From assembly GCA_023525715.1 (NCBI GenBank), contig CM042017.1, positions 80,222,857 through 80,286,856 on the forward strand: DNA of 64,000 bases, in the 5' to 3' direction. A program made the position numbers and the translations under genes. Source of the DNA: Cichorium intybus (lineage: Eukaryota > Streptophyta > Magnoliopsida > Asterales > Asteraceae). The notes under the pieces are model-generated. The model was not told the origin of the DNA. It did not search any database and saw nothing but the letters and a program-made list of their open reading frames with translations. Positions 1 to 11,036 of this stretch are shown here, in pieces; within the stretch, counting starts at the first letter, position 1, and each line of letters begins with the position of its first letter.

Positions 1-1040
1 TTCAAATCTAGCAACGGTTAAGTATCACAAGTAAACAAAGTAGTAATAACCTTATATCGTGATGCTTGTGGATCTGCCACAAGTTTTGGTTCATTAGATG
101 ACATGTTGAATGATGATCCAGTGACCACTAACAAACCTTTGCACACGAAGCAACAATGCCCGAGATGAGTTGCCTGCCATTTGATGTTTTGACCTCAATC
201 GTCAAGTATAAAATATTGAATCCAACAATGAGAAATAAATAAAGAACATATAAATTATTTATGAGCGAAAAATGAAATGTTTAGGTGTTACATTGCTAAG
301 TGCAAAATTTAAAAAAATGGAGCAATTTCACCACCATTTGAAGTTTGAACCACATAAAACATTCAAACATATACTACCTTAAACCGACTTCGATATAAAC
401 CAATACATACAGACATATAAATACATTAAAATTAATCGTAGAACTAAATTTTAACTAACAAAAGTTCTAGATTTTCTAAGATATTCAAATTAAAAAAAGA
501 ACATCGAGATTTTGAATTCAAGCCAATTCTCTTAATAAAAGAGAAACCACAATCAAATGTTGAACATAACAAGAAGGTCAGATTTGCTGATCGGAACTCA
601 CATATACATATCCAGAAATACACACGGATATACACATAATTTATAGGCTTTGCTTTATAGTATTCTCATCGGTAACCAAAGGACCGGTATCTAAAACAAA
701 AACCATCATATTTAAGATCTGAAAAACCTGATGAAGATGATCAGGATCTGAAATACAAATTCAGTCCATCGGTAACTAAAACAAATACCAACATCATATT
801 CAGTAAGCAATTGGTAGGAAGGAAAGAATCAGACCTCGCTGTGCAGGCTATTCAATCGGGAGTAAATCAGGATTGGAGGCGGTGGTTTTTGACAGCCAAA
901 ATCGACCATTCGGAGGCACCTATCGGCTATCGGAGGCTCGGCCTCGCTGTATTATTATTATTATTATATGTAAATATCTATTATTATTATTATTATTATT
1001 ATTATAATTATATGTAAATATCTAATATTTCTATTTTTAT
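1..1040. other. Unassigned AT-rich sequence
   Basis: I recognise no gene or element end here. A short plus-strand frame from about 22 to 168 ends in TGA and reads with a plausible acidic composition (a Ser-Phe-Gly-Ser-Leu-Asp-Asp stretch). It could be the tail of a decayed transposon gene, but 49 codons without a family match are not enough for a call. ATT-type microsatellites occupy about 950-1013 and 1071-1096. Confidence 0.4.
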
Positions 1041-1260
1041 TTTTCAAATTTTTTTTCTTTTAAACCATAAAATATTATTATTATTATTATTATTAGTGTA
1101 TGTATGTATACGAGTATAAGTGTGTTTGTGTGTGTGTGCATATATTGATATAAGTATGAGTAACGAAAAATATAAGTATAAGTGTATGTGTTTGTGTATA
1201 TTAATATAAGTATAAGTCGAATTTACATATAAACTGAGAAATATAACCATAATAAAGTAT

Positions 1261-1861
1261 AATAAAGGTGTACATCAATGTGTTGGTGTGTTAAAACTAC
1301 AAATGTTTATACACATTGAAAGGAAAAATATTGAAATGAGTAATGGGTTTTGAAGGTGTACACGCGTGTGTGTAAGTCGAATTTACGTATAAACTATGAT
1401 ATATAAAGATAATAAAGTATAATAAGGATGTGCAAAAAATGAACCAAAAAAATAATGTTTACCCATCAAAAAACGAAAAATAAAAAAATTTCGTGGCTAT
1501 TGCGTGACTAATTAACCACGCATTTACCACGCATACAGGCAGTGTGTGGCTATTGCGTGGTTAATTAACCACACAATAGCCACGCACTGCCTGTATGCGT
1601 GGTAAATGTGTGGCTAATTAGCCACGCAATAGCCACAAATTTTTTTTATTTTTCGTTTTTTGATGGGCAAACATTATTTTTTGGGTTCATTTATCCTTAT
1701 TATACTTTATTATCTTTATATTTCCTAGTTTATACGTAAATTCGACTTACACACAAGCGTGTACACCTTCGAAACCCGTTACTCATTTCAAGCTTTATAC
1801 TTTCAAAGTGCATAATCACTTGTAGTTTTAACACACCAACACATTGATGCACATACACTCA
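1261..1861. repeat. Long inverted repeat (about 600 bp, arms about 300 bp)
   Basis: The two halves are reverse complements with small indels. The centre is the palindrome ttaattaa at 1561-1568. The left arm runs outward through GTGGCTATTGCGTGG motifs, a CATCAAAAAACG block and a GTCGAATTTACGTATAAAC block to CAATGTGTTGGTGTG near 1276; the right arm repeats the same blocks inverted, ending near 1861. The TGCGTGG/CCACGCA motifs match those inside the CACTA terminus at 2716-3167, so this is probably subterminal material of the same transposon family that has folded back on itself. A transcript across it would form a long hairpin. Confidence 0.75.
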
Positions 1862-2068
1862 TACTCATAGACACACACACACACACACGTATACATATAC
1901 TTTACACACATACATACTTATACCCATACACTAACACATTGTATGATCATAAGTATTGATTAGAGTGATAAAAAGAGAAAGAGAGAGAGTGTGTGTGTAC
2001 GAGTGTGCATGTGTATGAGTATGAGTATGAGCGTATATGAGAATGAGTGTATATGAGTATTAGTGTGT

Positions 2069-2435
2069 GTGTCTATCAATGTGTTGTTGTGTTAAAACTA
2101 CAACTGTTTATACACATTGAAAGGATAAATATTGAAATAAGTAACGGGTTTTGAAGGTGTACACACATGTGTGTAAGTCGAATTTACATATAAACTAGGA
2201 TATATAAAGATAATAAAATATAATAAGGATGTGCAAAAAATGAACCCAAAAAAATAATGTTTGCCCATCAAAAAACGAAAAATAAAAAAAATTTGTGGCT
2301 ATTGCGTGGCTAATTATCCACGCAATAACCACGAAATTTTTTTATTTTTCGTTTTTTGATGGGCAAACATTTTTTTTTTGGTTCATTTTTTGCACATCTT
2401 TATTATACTTTATTATCTTTGCATTTTTTTGTTTT
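2069..2435. repeat. Third copy of the inverted-repeat unit
   Basis: From 2069 the sequence repeats, in direct orientation, the left arm that starts near 1270 (CAATGTGTTG, GTGTAAGTCGAATTTAC, CCCATCAAAAAACG). It then turns back on itself around 2313-2318 into a shorter inverted copy ending near 2435. It is a smaller hairpin of the same family, which shows that this block was duplicated locally. Confidence 0.65.
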
Positions 2436-2715
2436 TTGAATGCTAATCATTAAAACATAAAACGAAAAAATTAATATTAATAATATTAACAATAATAATT
2501 AAAATATGAGACTAATAATAATAATAATAATCGCAATAATTAATTATACGAAAGGGATATATTTAACGAAAAATAATAATACGAAAACGAAAAAAATAAT
2601 AATATTAATAATATTAACAATAAAACGAAAACGGATGAGGCTTATAACCAAAAACGATTTTATTAATAAAATGAAAACGAAAACGAAAACGGATGAGGCT
2701 TATACAGTTGTTCGT

Positions 2716-3167
<452 letters not shown>

Positions 3168-3170
3168 ATA

Positions 3171-3547
3171 GCAGATGAGGCAATAGAAGAAGCCGATGAC
3201 AGAGCTCTGGTTTGATGACGGCGACTGTATTATTAATTATGAAAAGAAATAGGAAAAGGAAAAATCTGGAAGGCACCTCCGACGACTAGAAGGTCGCCGG
3301 AGATGGCAGTCGGCGGCGGTGGGATGTGGTCAGCAGTAGGGTTTTAACCTAGAGCTCTCACACCATGTTATAATATAGAATGTTTTTGATTGATTTAATC
3401 TCATATAAATAGGGATACAAAATAGGCTCTTGGCCTAACCTAAACTCTAATGGGTTAACCTAAACCCTAATGGTATTAGGATAACCCTAATACCTACTCG
3501 TTAAGAGAATCATATGTCCGCTAAAAGCAACTTGTGGCTATATTGAT
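3171..3547 (-). mobile_element. Remnant of a minus-strand LTR retrotransposon (primer site and LTR edge)
   Basis: On the minus strand, TGGTGTGAGAGC (about 3352-3363) resembles the tRNA-Met primer site TGGTATCAGAGC. It is preceded by an LTR-like stretch ending in ACA (plus-strand start TGTTATAATATAG near 3364) and followed by a leader and coding-like CCGCCGCC sequence. This is the arrangement of a 5' LTR, primer site and gag start. The LTR is cut at 3547 by the next element. The call rests on the motif order only. Confidence 0.35.
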
Positions 3548-4385
3548 GGAGTTAAATAATATAGATAATCTTGAATAACCTTTTATTTAATTTAAATATA
3601 AAATAAAATAAAATAAATATATTATTTATATATTTTCAAATGGTATGAAAATATATGTTTACATATATGAAAATATATATTGAAAGTTTTTAACTATATA
3701 TTTGAAAGATTAAAACTTTATTATATAAAAGTGGGACTTATATTTTATAAGATGTAAAAGTTGGTTTTATAAAATATAAAAGTAAGAGAGAGAAAGGTTT
3801 ATCTCTCCTCTCCCACTAATAAGGGCTGCAATAAATGACATAAATGAGTTCCATGATGGGTATCTTTTAATAAATGGATCATTGCATGCAAAGACATAAA
3901 CCAAGACAAATGATTGTGCATTGGACGTCTACATCTTGCATTTTCATTTAAAGAAGAGTGTTGTCTTCTTCCAAAAGGTATCCAACCCATTTTTTCTGAT
4001 TTTTGTGAACAAAATATGCACATTCTAGTTGCTTAATTGCTCTAGAAAAATCCTCCTCATTTGCGTGAAATTCAGATTTCACACAAAACCCAAAAGAGCG
4101 TTATTCGCAAGAAACCGACTAGCATCAGGTGGTGTTCATCAAGCTTGTTGGTGGATCAACTATAGAGGGAAGCTACTTGGTTCCTCTAGCTTATCAACAA
4201 CCTTCTTCCACATAGTTTCAAAAGCTTCAAAGGTTGTAGCTCTTAACCTTCTATGGTTGTTATTTTATTTTATCTTTTCATGCATTGTGTTTGATCCTTT
4301 GGAAGAAATTTCGTGTTCATAATTGTATGCTTCTGTTGAAACTCCAAGTTTTTGAAACCTATAACATGAACATGATTTTCCAACA
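3548..4385 (+). repeat. 5' LTR of element 1 (5'-truncated)
   Basis: Matches the right-hand copy from GGAGTTAAATAATATAG (10309) onward and continues past that copy's break to an end in CCAACA at 4385. That end is followed by a degenerate primer site. The opening TGTTGGAG half of the LTR is missing. Confidence 0.8.
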
Positions 4386-5360
4386 AGTAGTACCAGATCC
4401 GTGACTATATTGCATGATTAGATAACAAGCTTATTTGGATAAACTTGGTTTATGCGCCCTTATATGTCTATGATGATTGTGTGTTATTATTTATGTTTGG
4501 ATGAAAAATAGGATTTTTGCATGCTAGACAACCTAGATAATAAAACATGAATCACCATGGAGTTTTTGTTTTCAAAATGACATTTAAAACATAAGATGTA
4601 CAAAATGGTTTTATTACAAATGAGATATTAATAATTCATGCAAACTCCAAACCTAAGTAATCATTGTAATTATTTAGGGATTAAAATGGTGTATGTATGT
4701 GCTCAAATTTTATAAGAACCATATGGTAAATGGTACCATGTTCATTGGATGCATGTAATCTACATGATACCATGTGTTTTTCAAAACTAGATTTGCAAAA
4801 CATATAAAATCCCTTTTTCTAAATCAATGTCGTCCTCTTAAGAGACACTCACATGTCACTAGCCCAACCCTTGTGGGATACAGGTCACCTAACCACTTGG
4901 GCTTGCCTTGTGATACAAGAGGTAGTTTTGCAATGTTAATGGGATAAAGGTCACCTAACCATTATTTTGGCAAATCTACATGTTGTCTTAAGTATGATGA
5001 TTTGATCGGGAATCTTTTGTGATAAAGGACACCTAAGCATTAGAAACCCAAGGTATAGATGAGATCAAACATGCCAAACTTACAAATGTTGTAATTGGAT
5101 CGCATACCTCTAGAAATTCCATTTAGATGTAATTGGTAAACCGTTACCTACCTTGTTGAATTAAATAAGCGGGATAAAGGTCACCTAACTGTTTGTTTGT
5201 ATTGCAACTTGGATTCTAGACCTTAATCAATTAATGTTTATGAAACAAGACGGGTATTGATTGTTAAGGACTTAATATCGATTGAAATCGCTAAATTGAA
5301 CTTTGTTAAATTTTGTAGATAGCACCAAATGCAACAAACCCAACCCCTAATAGAACTTCA
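4386..5360 (+). other. Leader of element 1 with degraded primer-binding site and four short repeats
   Basis: The first bases after the LTR (TAGTACCAGATCC) are a degraded form of the tRNA-Met primer site TGGTATCAGAGC. The rest is non-coding leader. It holds four spaced copies of a 20-21 base motif close to GGGATAAAGGTCACCTAACC at about 4875, 4941, 5020 and 5171. A pyrimidine-rich stretch ending TTTTGTAG at about 5320 precedes the gag region and resembles a splice acceptor. Confidence 0.6.
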
Positions 5361-6102
5361 TTGCGGTCTCTCCTTGAGCGAGAGAAACTTAACCACACCA
5401 ACTTTTTAGATTGGTACCGCAGTGTGAGAATAGTTCTTAAGAAAGAAAAAAGGATTACGTTCTCAATGAAACACTTCCCGAAGAGCCCCTCGTCACTCCT
5501 AACGCCACACACGATGCATGGCTTAAAACGGTGGATGATTCCATCGATGCATCATGTCTCATTTTAGCTACCATGATTCCCGGCCTTTAGAAGGACTTGG
5601 AGAATCATTCGGCCTATGACATGATCACCCAATTGAAGGAAATGTTCCAAGACCTTCCAAGAACGGAAAGGTTCGAAACTTTCGAGCTTTCCATGCTTGT
5701 AAGATGGAGGAGGGACAAACGGTGAGCTCTTATGTACTCAAGATGAAGAGTCACATTGATCATTTTGCACGTCTTGGAGTTGTGATGCCTAAAGAGCTTG
5801 CAACGGATAAGATCCTTAACTCCTTGACAAAGTCTTTTGATCTTTTCGTCATGAACTACAACATGAATGATTTAATCAAGACCATCCCAGAATTTCATGG
5901 GATGCTAATTACCGCGGAGAAGAGTCTACCCAAGAAAACCTCTAATGTTCTCATGATCAAGAAAAGTGGTGCAAAGAGGTCTAAATCTGATCATTCAAGG
6001 AACTCCAAGGGTAAAGGTAAGACAAAATTTGTTAAAGGGAAGGGCAAGAAAGTTGTCCAACTGTCCCCTCCACCCAAGAAGAAGGCAAAGGTAGCCAAAT
6101 AA
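5361..6102 (+). pseudogene. gag (copia), broken
   Basis: The capsid-like protein begins with a Leu-Asn-His-Thr-Asn-Phe-Leu-Asp-Trp-Tyr motif (the usual N-x-x-x-W block of copia gag_pre/UBN2 domains). It shifts frame around 5455, has a stop near 5590, and is open again from 5704 to 6102 through the helical capsid core and a Lys-rich tail (GKGKTKFVKGKGKK). A CCHC zinc knuckle should follow at about 6104-6150, but only its first cysteine is clear (Cys-Phe-Glu-Tyr, then Gly-Asn-Trp). RNA packaging by this copy's own protein is therefore not expected. Confidence 0.8.
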
Positions 6103-6178
6103 GGCGCGTGCTTCGAATATGGCAAAGTTGGGAATTGGAAGAGAACTTTATACCTTATCTCCTAACACCTAAGTATTT

Positions 6179-7480
6179 AATACTGGTTGCGGAACTCACA
6201 TATGTAATATGTTACAGGGGTTCAAAAGGAATAGGAGACTAAAGGCAAGCGAGGTAGTACTCCATGCTGGAAATGGTGCAAGAGTTGCAGTTGATTCAAT
6301 AGGAGAATTTGATTTTTTATTTCCAAATGGCTTGTACTTAACATTAAGGAATGTTTGTTATGTTCCTAGCTTGACTAGGAATATTATCTCGGTTGCTAAA
6401 CTAAGACAATCTGGTTTTGATCTTTGTTTTGTGAATGATGATATTCATGTTATGAAAAACAATGTATTATATTTTGAGGCCAGGCCTTTGAATGGAATTT
6501 ATGAGGTAAACCTTGATTGTACTCCAAACCAAAGCTCTATATACCACACTTTCACCAAGAGACCCAAATGTGATTTGAGTCAAACTTATCTATGGCATTG
6601 TCGCCTTGGGCATATAAACAAGAAACACATATCCTAACTTCAAAAGAGTAGACTTTTGAAGGAAAATGAGAATGACTCATTTGATATATGTTAATCTTGT
6701 TTACATGGCAAGATCACTAAAGCTCCTTTCTCAAGAACCAATGAAAAGGCAAAGGACTTGTTAGGAATCATACATACGGATGTACGCGGTCCTTTCAAGC
6801 CAATGTCTAGATATGGTGAAAGGTATTTCATCACTATCACTGACGACTTTAGTCGGTATGGTTATGTTTATTTAATGAAAGATATACATGAGGCATTTGA
6901 AATATTCAAGATTTTTCAAAATGAAGTGGAAAATCAACTCAACAAAACAATTAAAGTCCTTCGTTCCGATAGAGGAGGCGAGTACTTACGTTTAGACTTT
7001 ATAGATCATCTTAAGAGCTTTGGAATTGTTTCACAACTTACTCCACCCGAAACGCCATAACATAATGCTGTATCTGAAAGGAGGAATTGAACACTATTAG
7101 ATATGGTTTGATCTATGATGAGTAGAAGTACTCTACCTTTATCATTTTGGAGTTATGCCTTACTCACAGCTGCCCGCATCCTAAATATGGCACCGACTAA
7201 GAAGGTAGATAAAACAACTTATGAGATATCGCATGGAAAGATTCCATCATTATCTTATCTCAAAGTGTGGGGATGTGAAGCTTATGTTAGACAATAAGCT
7301 TCAAGTAAACTAATACCCGGATCTACCAAGTGTATCTTTGTAGGGTACCTTAAGGATTGCATAGGATACTACTTCTACAATTCCCCTGAAAATAAAATAT
7401 TTATTTCTTGGAAAGCTGAGTTCTTAGAAAACAAGTTTCTAATGGATGAAGCTATTGGGAAAAATGTGGAGCTTGAAGAA
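6179..7480 (+). pseudogene. pol, protease and integrase part, broken
   Basis: The aspartic protease site reads Asn-Thr-Gly-Cys-Gly-Thr-His (6179-6199); the catalytic Asp of the D-T/S-G motif is replaced by Asn. The pre-integrase zinc domain keeps Leu-Trp-His-Cys-Arg-Leu-Gly-His (about 6589-6612), but the Cys-x-x-Cys half contains a stop (near 6692). The integrase catalytic core keeps the first Asp (Ile-His-Thr-Asp-Val, about 6770) and the second (Arg-Ser-Asp-Arg-Gly-Gly-Glu-Tyr, about 6961). Stops follow at 7058 and 7088, and the core continues at 7115-7297 (Pro-Leu-Ser-Phe-Trp-Ser-Tyr-Ala) before more stops. The domain order, with integrase before RT, defines copia. Confidence 0.85.
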
Positions 7481-7546
7481 GTTTAAGAACCCCAGCCTGA
7501 TACACAGGAAGTTGACACTAGTATTCAACAAGAAGTTGTTAGACCT

Positions 7547-9215
7547 GTGCAAGAAGTTGACCAAGAACCACTTGTAACACAAAGTGTTCATAGATATAAA
7601 AGCGTTAGATATGAACCCGAGAGATATGGATTTCTCGTGATTAATGAGGAGTGTTATATGATAAACTCCCATGAACAAGTCAATTTCCAAAGTGCTATGT
7701 CAGATTCTGAATCTGATAAATGGCTTGAAGCTATGAAAGCCGAGATACAATCCATGCATGAAAATCAAGTATGGGACTTGGTTGATCTTCCTCCAAACTA
7801 TAACACTGTAGGGAGCAAGTGGGTTTTCAAGAAGAAAACCGACATGGATGGAAATCTACACACCTTTAAGGCAAGACTTGTAGCCAAAGGTTTCACACAA
7901 ACTTATGGTATTGACTATGATGAAACCTTTTCTCTAGTGGCAATGATCAAGTCTATAAGGATACTATTTTTCATAATCGTGTACTATGACTATACTATAT
8001 GACAAATGAATGTCAAAACCACTTTCCTTAATGGACAATTACTAGAAGATGTGTATATGGATCAGCCTGAAGGTTTTGTAGATCCAAAATATCCAAACAT
8101 AGTGTGTAAGCTTAAAAGATCCATTTATCGATTGAAGCAAGCATCTCGAAGTTGGAATATTCGTTTTGATGAGAAAAATCACTAATTTTGAATTCATAAA
8201 AAACAAGTATGATTCATGTGTTCACAATAAAGCTAGTGGGAGCGTCATCACATTCTTAGTCTTGTATGTAGATGACATACTTCTGTTTGGGAATGATATC
8301 CCAACATTAGAGGGTGTCAAATCATTTCTTGGGAATTGTTTCTCAATGAAAGACTTAGGAGAGGTTGTTATATACTTGGCATTAAGATCTATAATGATAG
8401 ATCAAAGAGACTTATAGGTCTAAGCCAAAGTGCATATATAGATAAGATCTTGAAAAGATTCAAAATGCAAAACTTCAATAGGGGATTCTTACATATACCG
8501 CATGGTACGATTCTGAGCAAATCTCAGTGTCCTAACACAAGAGTTGGGCTAGAGAGGAAGAATGGTATCCCTTATGCTTCAGCAATAGGATCCATCATGT
8601 ACGCCATGTTATGTACCAGACCTGATGTCTCATATGCCTTGAGTATGACTAGTAGATATCAACAAAGCCCAGGTGAGGCTCACTGGACTGCTGTAAAGAA
8701 CATTCTAAAGTACTTGCAAAGAACTAGAGATATGTTCCTTATCTACGGAGGTTTGGAAGAATATCTAAGTGTAAAGTGTTACACTGATGCTAGTTTCCAA
8801 AAAGATAGGGATGATTCTAGATCACAGTCGGGGTGTGTCTTCATTTTGAATAGAGGTGCGGTTTCTTGGAGGAGTTCCAAGCAAGATGTGGTTGCAAAAT
8901 CCACTACAAAATCAGTGTACATTGCCACTTCGAAGCTGCAAAACTGGCTGTCTAGATAAATAAGTTTATTGAAGACTTAAGGGTTGTTCCTTCCATTCAG
9001 GATCCCTTAGAGATCTTTTGTGATAATGAAGGTGCCATTGCGCAAGCTAAGGAATCCAGATCACACCAGAAGACCATACACATTGAACGAAGATTCAACT
9101 ACATCCGAGATGAAGTTAAAAGAGGAGATATTTGTATTTGCAAAGTTCATACATATCAGAATTTAGCAAAACCATTCACGAAGCCTTTAGCACAAGCTAA
9201 GCACAAGAGTCATTC
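7547..9215 (+). pseudogene. pol, reverse transcriptase and RNase H part, broken
   Basis: The RT begins with the Trp-Leu-Glu-Ala-Met block (about 7720), continues through Arg-Leu-Val-Ala-Lys-Gly-Phe (7870s) and a stop near 8000, and keeps the polymerase active site Tyr-Val-Asp-Asp at 8265-8276. A frameshift near 8350-8400 and a stop separate it from the connection and RNase H part (8420-8957), with Tyr-Thr-Asp-Ala-Ser at about 8780. The last part continues beyond the stop at 8957 to about 9215 with the conserved Cys-Asp-Asn-Glu-Gly-Ala and Ser-His-Gln-Lys-Thr motifs. The domains can be followed to the end, but no frame is intact. Confidence 0.85.
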
Positions 9216-10044
9216 TTGGGCCATAGGACTTCATTTTTCTAGTAATTGGACCCGATGTAAGTTTAGTATTTTAGATATTTGGAACACTGTAAACAATAAC
9301 TATTGTATGCGAAAATGATGTATGTGATACAATCATTTTATTAATACTTGTTGTGTTCTATATTAGCATGTTTAATCATTGAATAATCTAATTATTCTAA
9401 ATGTCCAAAATCGATCATAGTTGTGGGAGCAACTATGAAGCAAGACTAATATGATTTGGATTGGTTGTCTTTCAAGGGTGAAAGTAGCAAGGTGTTGGAA
9501 CCAAGTTCATATATACTTATTAGAGAATAAGTATTGGATTTGACTCACTTCAAGATCACTCCATGGATCATCGCCATGGGTGACTCTTGAATAAAGGTAT
9601 TATCATTGTATCCTTTACCTGAGATACATATTTGGGACTCAAGTGTAGGCAGTGTTATGCTTTGATCATGTGGTTACCATTGTTCTTGAAAAATTGGCAG
9701 CTATAAAGGGCATACTCAGGTATAATACTAACTATATGAGAGGCATATGTAGTCAAGACGGGATTTGTTCCTCTTATGTGTTGAGAGTTTGACATCTAAG
9801 GTGCCTGATTAAAAGTTGAACATAAAATGAGAATGATTGAGATACATGCGTCATGTTCAATATGATGTCTGTGACAAAGGGATAACTGATTTATAACCTA
9901 ATACATCAATTGGAGCTTTTAGATTTTGAAGGATTGGATGTTGTTGAATGGCACTTAGTCGTATGTTATTAGGGGCAGTGAAATGTTGCTAGACGTTCAC
10001 CACTGTCGGTACCTCACTATAATGAATCTTGCGTAAGTGGAGAT
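9216..10044 (+). other. 3' untranslated part and polypurine tract of element 1
   Basis: No coding potential is seen. The end, GTAAGTGGAGAT just before the TGTTGG of the LTR at 10045, is a purine-rich tract in the position of the plus-strand primer. Wording such as 'agctataaaggg' near 9700 recurs at 28365 in the shorter copia element, which supports kinship of the two families. Confidence 0.55.
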
Positions 10045-11036
10045 TGTTGGAGTTATATGCCCTAGAATCATTATAGAATGCTATTGCTAATAACATATGA
10101 TCCTATAGGGTCACACCAATAACAAGTTTAGACACCAATTTGATGATTTTATGTGTTGAATTTGATTCATGATAAAATGACGTAATTTTTGCAATTTATT
10201 TCGGATGATTATTATTTTAGGAAAATAATAATGTCTCTAAAAATATAGTGTGTTGATTTATAATTCATATGGTATGAATTTTATAATTGTAGTATTTATA
10301 TTATTTAAGGAGTTAAATAATATAGATAAGCTTGAATAACCTTTTATTTAATTTAAAGGTTAAATTAAATTAAATAAATATATTATTTATATATTTTCGT
10401 ATGGTATGAAAATATATATTTACATATATATGACAATATATATTTAAAGTGTTTAATTATATATTTGAAAGATTAAAAGCTTATTGTATAAAAGTGGGAC
10501 TTATATTTTATAAGATGTAAAAAGTTGGTTTTATAAAATATAAAAGTAAGAGAGAGTATGGTTTCTCTCTCCTCTCTTACTCATAAGGGCTGCAATAAAT
10601 GACCTAGTAAATGGGTTCCATGACGGTAACTTTTAATAAATGGACCATTGCATGCAAAGACGAAAACCAAGACAAATGATTGTGCATTGGATGTCTACAT
10701 CTTGCATGTGCATTTAAAGAAGAGTGTTGTCTTTTTCCAAAATGTATCCAACCCATTTTGGCCGACTTTTGTGAGCAAAATATGCACATTCTAGTTGCTT
10801 AATTGCTCTAGAAAAATCCTCCTCATTTGTGTGAAATTCAAATTTCACACAAAACCCAAAAGAGCGTTATTCGCAAGAAACCGACTAGCATCAGGTGGTG
10901 TTCATCAAGCTTGTTGGTGGATCAACTATAGAGGGAAGCTACTTGGTTCCTCTAGCTCATCAACAACCTTTTTCCACATAGTTTCAAAGGCTTCAAAGGT
11001 TGTAGCTTTTAACCTTCTATGGTTGTTATTTTATTT
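10045..11036 (+). repeat. 3' LTR of element 1 (3'-truncated)
   Basis: Starts TGTTGGAGTTATATGCCC after the purine tract. From 10309 it parallels the left LTR, and the match stops abruptly at 11036 inside TTATTTTATTT. After that the sequence is the 3' ORF of the minus-strand SIRE-like element. Confidence 0.85.

Larger units (their letters stand above)
3548..11036 (+). mobile_element. Degenerate Ty1/copia LTR retrotransposon (Angela/Tork-like), element 1
   Basis: Two related LTR segments (3548-4385 and 10045-11036) flank a gag-protease-integrase-reverse transcriptase-RNase H order, which is the copia order. The left LTR lacks its first 260 or so bases (it aligns from 10309 of the right copy), and the right LTR lacks the last 115 or so bases found at 4271-4385. 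Both outer ends are therefore lost and no target duplication can be seen. The polyprotein is spread over several frames with more than ten stops, so the copy is dead. Lineage was judged from integrase and RT wording remembered for Angela/Tork; a tree was not made. Confidence 0.85.

Noticed and set aside
4029..4322. Frames repeated in both LTRs of element 1 (also 10795-11331)
   Set aside because: They lie in LTR sequence and match because the LTRs are repeats; no protein family is recognised.
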